35,897 bases of DNA from positions 1 through 35,897 of the forward strand of contig JAZDKU010000004.1 of assembly GCA_043802745.1 (NCBI GenBank), in the 5' to 3' direction. The notes below the pieces were generated by a model. It was not told the DNA's origin, did no database searches, and saw only the letters and a program-made list of their open reading frames with translations. This stretch comes from STD1-80 sp043802745 (GTDB taxonomy: Bacteria; Patescibacteriota; Minisyncoccia; Minisyncoccales; CG1-02-41-26). Shown here piece after piece: positions 29,790-35,897 of the stretch (the first letter of the stretch is position 1; each line of letters starts with the position of its first letter). The translations under genes and the position numbers were made by a program.

Positions 29790-29829
29790 CGACCCCACCC
29801 CTCCGCTTTCGGGCGGAGGAGTGGGGTCG
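29790..29829 (+). repeat. hairpin repeat copy 6, before rpsI
   Basis: CGACCCCAC/GTGGGGTCG and CCTCCGC/GCGGAGG with the shared C.A mismatch; the loop is TTTCGG. The variable stem pair is here C-G, a third compensated state after T-A and G-C. It ends 13 bases before the rpsI ATG. Confidence 0.93.
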
Positions 29830-29842
29830 ACAAGAGATATAT

Positions 29843-30421
29843 ATGATAACTCCAAAAACTAAAACTATAAAAAAAGTAATTAAAAAAGAAAAGCCCTTCG
29901 GCGTTGCCGGCAGTGAGCTTAGCCGAACTGCTCAGGCTAAGCCAGTGGTCGTAGAGGACAAACCCGTAGAAGAAAAATCTTTTATGGAAAAAGAAGCTAT
30001 CAATCTTGACGAGTTTGTTTTTGATACAAAAAAGAAATATTTTGAGGCAGTAGGCAGGAGAAAAAACGCCACTGCCAGAGTGAGGCTTTATACGCAAAAT
30101 AAAAAAGGTGTCACGATTAATGACAAGCCTTATCAAGATTACTTTAAAACAGAGATTTTGCAAAAAACTATAATTTCGCCTTTAGAAAAGCTAAAATGTT
30201 TGGATAAATTTGGCTTTGAAATTAAGGTTAACGGCGGTGGCTTATCTGGCCAAGCTGGCGCTATTCGCCATGCTATTTCTAGAGTTCTTATTTTATTAAA
30301 TCCTTATTTTAAAAAACGGCTTAAAAAGAGTGGCTACTTAACTCGCGACTCGCGTATGAGAGAGCGCAAAAAACCCGGTTTGAATAGAGCTAGGCGAGCA
30401 CCTCAATGGAGCAAACGATAA
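29843..30421 (+). CDS. rpsI: 30S ribosomal protein S9 with an N-terminal extension
   Basis: The 192-residue protein is uS9, whose C-terminal tail reaches the P-site tRNA. The core starts near residue 62 (YFEAVGRRKNATARVRLY), has VNGGGLSGQAGAIRHAISRVL and ends RRAPQWSKR. About 60 extra N-terminal residues are present; residues 18-33 (PFGVAGSELSRTAQAK) are encoded by DNA with a perfect 8 bp inverted repeat and look inserted. It is the last ribosomal gene here and is followed by a terminator. Confidence 0.96.
   Translation: MITPKTKTIKKVIKKEKPFGVAGSELSRTAQAKPVVVEDKPVEEKSFMEKEAINLDEFVFDTKKKYFEAVGRRKNATARVRLYTQNKKGVTINDKPYQDYFKTEILQKTIISPLEKLKCLDKFGFEIKVNGGGLSGQAGAIRHAISRVLILLNPYFKKRLKKSGYLTRDSRMRERKKPGLNRARRAPQWSKR
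29917..29942 (+). repeat. inverted repeat inside the rpsI extension
   Basis: GCTTAGCC (29917-29924) and GGCTAAGC (29935-29942) form a perfect 8 bp stem with a ten-base loop. Together with the CCCTTCGGC just before it, this resembles the repeat inserted in alaS. Confidence 0.65.
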
Positions 30422-30438
30422 TTATTATTGTTTTTCAG

Positions 30439-30462
30439 CCCTCGCTTTCAGCGGGGGTTTTT
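30439..30462 (+). terminator. terminator after rpsI
   Basis: CCCTCGCT (30439-30446) pairs with AGCGGGGG (30450-30457, one G.U) around a three-base loop and is followed by five T. The T-run abuts the extended -10 box of the next gene. Confidence 0.9.
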
Positions 30463-30470
30463 GTTATAAT
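30462..30470 (+). promoter_or_regulatory. extended -10 giving a leaderless mRNA for the nuclease-like gene
   Basis: TGTTATAAT is an extended -10 box with a perfect hexamer. It ends six bases before the ATG at 30477, and it directly follows the rpsI terminator. Confidence 0.72.
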
Positions 30471-30476
30471 CGGCAT

Positions 30477-31163
30477 ATGCTTAAGGAACTTATTGATAAA
30501 TTTTATTTGGAGCAGGAGGGCAGAAAAAATCAGTTGCATTTTTATATTACTGATGCTGGCAAATGCCAGCGAGCGATTTTTTTTAAATTCAAAAATGTTT
30601 CAGCGGAAAAAACAGACCCCAGACTGTTGCGGATTTTTGAGCATGGTGAACTATTGCACCGCAATATTTTTAATATCTTGTATCGTTTAAAAATTGGCGT
30701 AACCACCGAAGTAAAAATACCTGAGCAAGAGCTTATTTCTGGCAGAGCGGACGCTATTTTAAGCATGGGGGGAGAAAATTATGTGCTAGATATTAAAAGC
30801 ATCAACTCAATGGCTTTTCGCAAACTAATGGCGCCCAAAGAAGAAAACCTTTACCAAATTCAGCTTTATTTGCATTATTTTAAAATTAAAAAAGGCATCT
30901 TGCTTTATATTGATAAAGATATGCAAGAGATAAAAGAGTTTATTGTTATTTACGACGCAAATTTAGTAAGCCAGCTTTTAATTGGTTTTGAGCAGTTAAA
31001 AAAGAAAATAGAAACAGATACGTTGCCCGTGGCTTTGTTTGATTATCCAACCAACTGGCAGTGCTCTTATTGCCAATACCGGCAAATCTGCGACATGGCT
31101 GGCAAACAAGAAATCCCCTGGCATGATTTTAAAACTCATATTCAGCTTGCTCATGAGGCATAA
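30477..31163 (+). CDS. PD-(D/E)XK nuclease, Cas4/RecB-like with an iron-sulfur site
   Basis: The 228-residue protein has the order of motifs of the Cas4/AddB-type nucleases. These are H61 (GELLHR), D92 (GRADAIL), D105-I-K107 (YVLDIKS) and QxxxY at 127-131. C30 (AGKCQR) and a C-terminal C196/C199/C205 cluster match a 4Fe-4S site. These enzymes cut single-stranded DNA ends. No cas genes or CRISPR array occur in the window, so it is a stand-alone nuclease, perhaps in repair. The promoter suggests a leaderless mRNA. Confidence 0.85.
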   Translation: MLKELIDKFYLEQEGRKNQLHFYITDAGKCQRAIFFKFKNVSAEKTDPRLLRIFEHGELLHRNIFNILYRLKIGVTTEVKIPEQELISGRADAILSMGGENYVLDIKSINSMAFRKLMAPKEENLYQIQLYLHYFKIKKGILLYIDKDMQEIKEFIVIYDANLVSQLLIGFEQLKKKIETDTLPVALFDYPTNWQCSYCQYRQICDMAGKQEIPWHDFKTHIQLAHEA

Positions 31164-31169
31164 ATAGGC

Positions 31170-31175
31170 TATAAT
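31170..31175 (+). promoter_or_regulatory. -10 box before murA
   Basis: A perfect TATAAT lies 12 bases before the murA ATG, giving a leader of about six bases. A second CATAAT (31180-31185) is too close to serve. No clear -35 box is present. Confidence 0.5.
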
Positions 31176-31187
31176 CTATCATAATTT

Positions 31188-32450
31188 ATGGAGAAATTTA
31201 TTATTCAAGGGGGGAGAAAATTAGAGGGTGAGGTGGAAATTAGAGGGTCAAAAAATGCGGCTGGGGCTATTTTGGCTGCTTGTTTGCTTACAAAAAAACC
31301 TTGCGTTATTGATAATTTACCCTTAATGGAAGACATTTTAAATTTATTGGAAATTATTAAAGGAATGGGCGGGGAAGTTGAATGGCTAGAAAAAAGAAAA
31401 GTAAAGATTACTGCTGGAGATAGCTTGGATGTTAAAAAGATAGATTTTGAAAAATTTTCCAAAGCCAGGACATCCGTTTTGTTGTTGGGCTCTCTGGTTT
31501 CAAGATTCAAGGAGTTTAAGGTATCCAGACCCGGAGGGGATAAGATTGGCCTACGCCCCATTACAACGCATTTAGACGCATTAGAAAAGTTAGGCTGTGA
31601 AGGTGAAGAGCAAGGGGATTTTTACTTCTTTAAAACAAAAGAACTAAGGGGATCAGAAATTGTTTTGCCTGAATTTTCAGTAACAGCCACGGAAATTTTA
31701 CTTTTAGCTGGATGTACCGCCAAAGGAAAAACAATCATTAAAATAGCCGCAGGGGAACCGCATATTCAAGAGCTTGTTTTAATGCTCAATAAAATGGGAG
31801 GGGATATAAAATGGCAAGGTACTCATACTTTAATTATTAATGGGGTTGAGAGTTTAAATGGAGTTGAGTATAGTATTATTCCAGATGCTTTAGAAGTTGG
31901 AACTTTTTTAATCATTGGAGCTTTGTGTGGAGGCGAGGTATTAGTGCCTGATATTTCTGGCGATTACTTAGATTTATTTTTAGAAAAATTAAGAGAGGCT
32001 GGGGTTAGTTGGGAGCGAAAAAACGGGTTTATAAAAGTTAAAAAATCAGATGACTTAAAGCCTATAAAAGTACAGGCCCTGCCTTATCCCGGGTTTCCCA
32101 CGGATTTATTGCCTTTGATTGTGCCATTATTAACTCAGGCCAAAGGTAAAAGTTTATTGCACGACCCTTTATATGAAAATCGTTTGAGTTATATTCACCA
32201 GTTAAGAAAAATGGGGGCTGACATTGAAATTGTGGATCCGCATCGGGCATTTGTTTTTGGGCCAACCGAGCTATCAGGTGTTTCAATAGAATCAAGTGAT
32301 ATTAGAGCTGGAGCTTGTTTGGTCGTGGCTGGGCTTTTAGCCAAAGGGGAAACAATTATAAGCAATATAGGCCAGATTGACCGGGGATACGAAAAAATTG
32401 AGGAAAGGTTGGCGAAGCTTGGCGCAGACATCAAAAGAACAAATGACTAA
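31188..32450 (+). CDS. murA: UDP-GlcNAc 1-carboxyvinyltransferase with Asp at the active-site Cys
   Basis: The 420-residue enzyme makes the first committed step of peptidoglycan synthesis, moving enolpyruvate from PEP to UDP-GlcNAc. SKNAA (21-25) binds substrate, and KVSRPGGDKIGLRP (111-124) is the catalytic loop. Here D118 stands where most bacteria have the fosfomycin-reactive Cys115, as in Mycobacterium, Chlamydia and Borrelia. The N-terminal half and C-terminal half both follow the EPSP-synthase-like fold. Its stop is the start of a heptamer array leading to mreB, so wall synthesis and cell shape genes are adjacent. Confidence 0.96.
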   Translation: MEKFIIQGGRKLEGEVEIRGSKNAAGAILAACLLTKKPCVIDNLPLMEDILNLLEIIKGMGGEVEWLEKRKVKITAGDSLDVKKIDFEKFSKARTSVLLLGSLVSRFKEFKVSRPGGDKIGLRPITTHLDALEKLGCEGEEQGDFYFFKTKELRGSEIVLPEFSVTATEILLLAGCTAKGKTIIKIAAGEPHIQELVLMLNKMGGDIKWQGTHTLIINGVESLNGVEYSIIPDALEVGTFLIIGALCGGEVLVPDISGDYLDLFLEKLREAGVSWERKNGFIKVKKSDDLKPIKVQALPYPGFPTDLLPLIVPLLTQAKGKSLLHDPLYENRLSYIHQLRKMGADIEIVDPHRAFVFGPTELSGVSIESSDIRAGACLVVAGLLAKGETIISNIGQIDRGYEKIEERLAKLGADIKRTND

Positions 32451-32480
32451 TAACGAATAACGAATAACGAATAACTAATA
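32446..32480 (+). repeat. heptanucleotide array between murA and mreB
   Basis: The units are ACTAATA, ACGAATA, ACGAATA, ACGAATA, ACTAATA, five in strict 7-base register. The first includes the murA stop and the last ends five bases before the mreB ATG. Confidence 0.92.
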
Positions 32481-32485
32481 ACAAA

Positions 32486-33499
32486 ATGGGATTTTTTACT
32501 AACAAATTGGCGATTGATTTGGGCACTTGCAATTCTTTGGTTTTTGTTCCCGGAAAGGGGGTTGTTTTAAACGAGCCATCCGTGGTGGCTGTTTCAAAAC
32601 CAGATAATAAAATAATGGCCGTGGGCATGGAAGCCAAGTTAATGGTGGGGCGCACCCCAGACAGCATAGTTGTTTATCGGCCAATGAAAGATGGAGTTAT
32701 TGCTGATTATAAAGTAACTGAAGCAATGCTTAGATATTTTATAAACAAAAGCAAAAGCCGTTTTAATTTTTTAAAGCCCGATATTTTAATTTCTATCCCT
32801 GTGGGAGCAAGTTCCACTGAGCGCAGGGCCGTTATTGAAGCAGCCAAAGCAGCAGGAGCAAAAGAGGCATTTGTGGCCAAAGAGCCAATTTTGGCCGCTA
32901 TTGGCGCTGGCATTCCCATAAATTCTTGCGAGGGCAATATGATTGTTAATATTGGCGGGGGCACTTCAGAAATTGCCGTGGTGGCTTTGGGGGGAATTGT
33001 GACAGCCCAATCAATTAGAATGGCTGGGGATAGGATGGACGAAAGAATTGCTGATTATATCAAAAAAGAACATAATTTGGCCGTGGGGAGTCAATCAGCT
33101 GAAGAAATAAAAATAAGAATTGGCCGAGCTTTTCCTCAAAAAAAAGAAGATATTTACGATATTAGGGGCAGGGATTTAATTTCTGGCTTGCCAAGGAATA
33201 TTAAGATTTCTTCTAATGAAATTGCCAAAGCCTTACAGCCCGTGTTGGAGGAAATTATTGAAGGCATTAAGCAGGTTTTGCGCAACACGCCTCCTGAACT
33301 TTCCGCTGATATTATTAATAAAGGCATGATTTTATCGGGTGGCGGTTCTCTATTAAGGGATTTAGACCAATTAGTAGCCAAACACACTGGCGTGCCTTGC
33401 TTTACATCAGAGGATGCTTTGTTTTGCGTGGTTAAGGGCACGGGCGTTGTTTTGGAAAATTTAGATGATTATAAGAGAAGCATAATGAGTAAAAAGTAA
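32486..33499 (+). CDS. mreB: rod-shape-determining protein MreB
   Basis: The 337-residue actin homologue organises side-wall synthesis. The phosphate-1 loop LAIDLGTCNSLVFV, the INIGGGTSEIAVVALGG phosphate-2 region (here VNIGGGTSE) and the adenosine motif ILSGGGSLLRDL are intact. It follows murA, and no mreC or mreD is adjacent. holB starts directly after its stop with no gap. Confidence 0.96.
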   Translation: MGFFTNKLAIDLGTCNSLVFVPGKGVVLNEPSVVAVSKPDNKIMAVGMEAKLMVGRTPDSIVVYRPMKDGVIADYKVTEAMLRYFINKSKSRFNFLKPDILISIPVGASSTERRAVIEAAKAAGAKEAFVAKEPILAAIGAGIPINSCEGNMIVNIGGGTSEIAVVALGGIVTAQSIRMAGDRMDERIADYIKKEHNLAVGSQSAEEIKIRIGRAFPQKKEDIYDIRGRDLISGLPRNIKISSNEIAKALQPVLEEIIEGIKQVLRNTPPELSADIINKGMILSGGGSLLRDLDQLVAKHTGVPCFTSEDALFCVVKGTGVVLENLDDYKRSIMSKK

Positions 33500-34432
33500 A
33501 TGATAATTGGGCACAAAAAACAAATAGAATTTTTACGAAACTCTATATTAAGCGAGAAAATTCCTCAAGCCTTTTTATTCGAGGGCGAGGAAAATTTAGG
33601 GAAGAAAAAAGTTGCTTTTGAGTTTGTTAAAACAATTTTTTGTGATCAGCCAGAGGCAGAAGAAAAGCCGTGCCAGACTTGCCAAAGCTGTCTTTTGATT
33701 GAAAAAACCAGCCATCCTGATTTTATTTTTATTAGCCCGCAAAAAAAAGAAATTCAAATTGACCAAATACGAGATCTGCAAACCCAGCTTAATTTAAAAC
33801 CGGTTTTAGCAAAAGTAAGGGCTATTATAATTAACGATGCTCATTGCTTAAACATTCAGGCGCAGAATTGTTTTTTAAAAACATTGGAAGAGCCAAAAAG
33901 TCAAACAATTTTTATTTTAATCTCATCATTGCCAAATGTTTTGCTTGGCACTATCCAATCTCGGTGTGAGAGTTTAAAGTTTTACCCTTTAGGCGTAAAG
34001 GAAATACAAGAAATAACAATGTCTCAAGAAGTTTTGCAATATTCATCAGGAAAGCCAGGAATGGCGATTTCTTTTTTAAAAAATCAAGATGTTTTTTTAG
34101 AATTTCAGAGTTCGCTTAAAATAGCTAAAGAGTTTTTAACCAAAGATTTGCTAGCCAAGATGTTGTTTATAAAAGAGTTTTTCCCTAAAAAAGAATTCTC
34201 TCCTCAAGATAAAGAGGAAAATAACAGCGCGAAAGAAATACTCTTTTTGTTAGACAGTATGATTTGGCATTTAAGAAAAGCTCTTTTCCAGCGAGTTGAC
34301 GGGGTGGTGAAAGCAAGTGCTTTATTAAAAACCAAAAAAGCGATAGAATTAACAGAAGAGGCAAAAATGCTCCTGCAAACAACAAATGTTAATCCAAGGT
34401 TGCTGTTAGAAAACTTAATTTTAAATTTTTAA
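33500..34432 (+). CDS. holB: DNA polymerase III delta-prime subunit
   Basis: The 310-residue AAA+ protein is a clamp-loader component. Four cysteines in CDQPEAEEKPCQTCQSC mark the zinc module (about residues 48-64). The P-loop position reads GEENLGKKK, which lacks the classical GxxGxGKT pattern, as expected for delta-prime rather than gamma/tau. LNIQAQNCFLKTLEEP and ISSLPNVLLGTIQSRC (sensor 1 and arginine-finger region) are recognisable. It abuts mreB and is followed after four bases by frr. Confidence 0.9.
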   Translation: MIIGHKKQIEFLRNSILSEKIPQAFLFEGEENLGKKKVAFEFVKTIFCDQPEAEEKPCQTCQSCLLIEKTSHPDFIFISPQKKEIQIDQIRDLQTQLNLKPVLAKVRAIIINDAHCLNIQAQNCFLKTLEEPKSQTIFILISSLPNVLLGTIQSRCESLKFYPLGVKEIQEITMSQEVLQYSSGKPGMAISFLKNQDVFLEFQSSLKIAKEFLTKDLLAKMLFIKEFFPKKEFSPQDKEENNSAKEILFLLDSMIWHLRKALFQRVDGVVKASALLKTKKAIELTEEAKMLLQTTNVNPRLLLENLILNF

Positions 34433-34436
34433 ACCT

Positions 34437-34991
34437 ATGCTCCAGCCAATAATTGATCAATCAAAAAAAGACCTGCAAAAAGCAGTGGATGAGTTTAAGT
34501 CCGATATGATGAAGTTAAGGGCAAGCAGCTTATCGCCCGAACTCTTAGAAGATATTAGAGCGGATTGCTTTGGCTCGGAAATGCCTATCAAGCAATTAGG
34601 TTCTATATCAGCATTGTCTCCTAGAGAAATTATGGTTCAGCTGTGGGATAAGAGCTATGTGGATGGAGTTTTAAAAGCCATTGAAAGAGAAGGCTTAATT
34701 TTAAGCTCAAGAATTGATGGAGCAAGTATTTATTTTACAGCTCCCTCGTTAACTGCTGAATCAAGAAATGATTTGATAAAACTTTTAAACAAAAAGAAAG
34801 AGGAATCTTTTCAGGAATTAAGAAAATTAAGAGATAAAGCTTGGAAAGATATTCAAGATGGATTCACAAAGGGCGAGATAAGAGAAGACGACAAATTTAA
34901 AGGTAGAGATAAGCTTGATGAAGCGGTGCGAGATAATAGAGAAAAAATGGATGAAATGGCCAGTAAAAAAGAAAAAGAGATACTCGGCTAA
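34437..34991 (+). CDS. frr: ribosome recycling factor
   Basis: The 184-residue protein, with EF-G, splits post-termination ribosomes. It has the three-helix bundle and the insert domain. RASSLSPELLEDIRADCFGSEMPIKQLGSISALSPREI covers the hinge, and LRKLRDKAWKDI together with GEIREDDKFKGRDKLDE closes the bundle. It lies between holB and rseP, next to which frr often occurs. Confidence 0.96.
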   Translation: MLQPIIDQSKKDLQKAVDEFKSDMMKLRASSLSPELLEDIRADCFGSEMPIKQLGSISALSPREIMVQLWDKSYVDGVLKAIEREGLILSSRIDGASIYFTAPSLTAESRNDLIKLLNKKKEESFQELRKLRDKAWKDIQDGFTKGEIREDDKFKGRDKLDEAVRDNREKMDEMASKKEKEILG

Positions 34992-34994
34992 AGT

Positions 34995-35897
34995 ATGATA
35001 CTAACTATTATTATTGTTGTTTTGAGTTTAATTATTTTAATGTCCTTGCACGAGATGGGGCATTTTTTGCTTGCCAAAAAGTTTGGCATAACCGTGTCAG
35101 AGTTTGGCATTGGCTATCCTCCGCGAATTTGGGGTAAAAAAATAAAAAATACTGTTTACTCTATCAATTGGCTACCTCTTGGCGCTTTTGTTAAAATTTT
35201 AGGGGAGGATGAAAACCAAAAAATAACTCCAGGCAGTTTTGCTTCAAAGCCTTTATGGCAGAGGGCATTAGTTTTGTTTGGCGGGGTAGCTGTTTTTTGG
35301 ATTATTGCTTTTTTAATTATTACTATTTTAGCTGGGATTTCAGGGGTACCCACAGCCGTGCCAGATAGTTTTAATGGAGTAGGCAAGGAAGCGCCAAAAG
35401 TGCAAATTTTTTCTGTGGCTAAAAATTCACCCGCTGAATTGTCGGGCATTAAAACAGGAGACGAAATAAAGCAACTACAAACTATAAACTACAAACTACA
35501 AACTAATCAAGTTGGTGAAATTCAGCAATTTATTACAGAGCATAAGGGAGAGGAAATTTTATTTTCTTTGCAAAGAGGGGATAAAGTTTTAGATGTTACT
35601 TCAACGCCAAGAATTGACCCGCCAAAAGGGGAGGGGGCTTTGGGCATAGCTTTAGCTAGGGTGGCTCATATGCAGGTTGCTTGGTATAAAGCGCCTTGGG
35701 TTGGTATTAAAATTACGGCCTTGCAAACTAAGGATATTCCTGTGCAATGGTATCTGCTTATTGAAAAGAAGATTAACAAAGTGCCTACTCCCGAAGTTCA
35801 GTTAGTTGGTCCAGTTGGCTTGGGTCAAATAATGGGCCAGGCCTTGGGCCAGGGAGCGGGAAATTACTTAATGCTCGTGGCCATTATTTCTATTTAT
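34995..35897 (+). CDS. rseP: RseP-type site-2 metalloprotease, cut by the window end
   Basis: The frame is open for 301 codons and runs off the end of the window. It opens with a transmembrane helix (MILTIIIVVLSLIILMSL) containing the zinc-binding HEMGH (residues 19-23). FGIGYPPRIWG follows and a second transmembrane helix lies at about residues 96-113. The PDZ domain follows (KNSPAELSGIKTGDEI). These enzymes cut membrane-bound regulators such as anti-sigma factors. Within the PDZ region residues 161-171 come from a 7-base repeat array. The third membrane part and LDG motif lie beyond the window. Confidence 0.94.
   Translation, partial: MILTIIIVVLSLIILMSLHEMGHFLLAKKFGITVSEFGIGYPPRIWGKKIKNTVYSINWLPLGAFVKILGEDENQKITPGSFASKPLWQRALVLFGGVAVFWIIAFLIITILAGISGVPTAVPDSFNGVGKEAPKVQIFSVAKNSPAELSGIKTGDEIKQLQTINYKLQTNQVGEIQQFITEHKGEEILFSLQRGDKVLDVTSTPRIDPPKGEGALGIALARVAHMQVAWYKAPWVGIKITALQTKDIPVQWYLLIEKKINKVPTPEVQLVGPVGLGQIMGQALGQGAGNYLMLVAIISIY
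35474..35508 (+). repeat. ACTACAA-type heptamer array inside rseP
   Basis: Five units in 7-base register (ACTACAA, ACTATAA, ACTACAA, ACTACAA, ACTAATC) lie within the coding sequence and encode LQTINYKLQTNQ. The unit length is not divisible by three, so copy-number change would shift the frame. Confidence 0.9.

Noticed and set aside
9496..29829. Treating the six hairpins as a CRISPR array or as intrinsic terminators
   Set aside because: Copies are kilobases apart without spacers, and they lack T-runs. They also lie before genes that must be co-transcribed.
35156..35449. 97-codon minus-strand frame opposite rseP
   Set aside because: It is the complement of a clear site-2 protease coding region.

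Overview
The window reads as a chromosomal segment of a Candidate Phyla Radiation (Patescibacteria) bacterium, most likely in or near Parcubacteria. The evidence is AT-rich coding, a ribosomal super-operon with no rpmD (uL30) between rpsE and rplO, short L2 and L13, an AlaS cut down to 587 residues, an archaeal-type TrmB regulator, a baseplate-J-like membrane protein, a protein built of VGIGTxxP repeats, and very few Shine-Dalgarno sequences. TGA is used as a stop (rpmC, galT-like), so the code is standard and the SR1/Gracilibacteria recoding does not apply.

Layout. 1-1730: a surface-type repeat protein and a Panacea-antitoxin/toxin-like pair. 1738-4958: str operon (rpsL, rpsG, fusA). 5052-7652: a small Phd-like protein, an orphan periplasmic-binding protein on the minus strand, a 57-residue minus-strand gene and a divergent TrmB regulator. 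7677-19302: tuf followed by the S10/spc genes rpsJ through secY. 19303-19830: a 528-base non-coding region holding a minus-strand tRNA-like transcription unit and the adk promoter. 19831-30421: adk, map, a GalT-like gene, tpiA, alaS, a baseplate-J-like gene, then infA, rpmJ, rpsM, rpsK, rpsD, rpoA, rplQ, rplM and rpsI. 30477-35897: a Cas4/RecB-like nuclease, murA, mreB, holB, frr and a truncated rseP.

Most of the window is the core translation, transcription and secretion machinery. The unusual signal is in the spaces between genes. (1) Six GC-rich hairpins of 38-40 bases share a loop, one conserved C.A mismatch and compensating stem changes, and each ends 10-16 bases before a start codon (rplC, rpsC, rpsE, alaS, rpsM, rpsI). 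(2) Short arrays with a strict 7-base period start at or near one gene's stop and end a few bases before the next start; others lie inside tpiA and rseP. (3) A 106-base insert after rpsG is flanked by a 23-base copy of the rpsG 3' end. (4) A minus-strand RNA of about 200 bases with a consensus promoter and terminator ends in a CCA-bearing tRNA-like domain. No normal anticodon stem can be drawn for it, and its 5' end is complementary over 15+5 bases to that region. (5) Three genes have an extended -10 box exactly 6 bases before the ATG, which suggests leaderless mRNAs.
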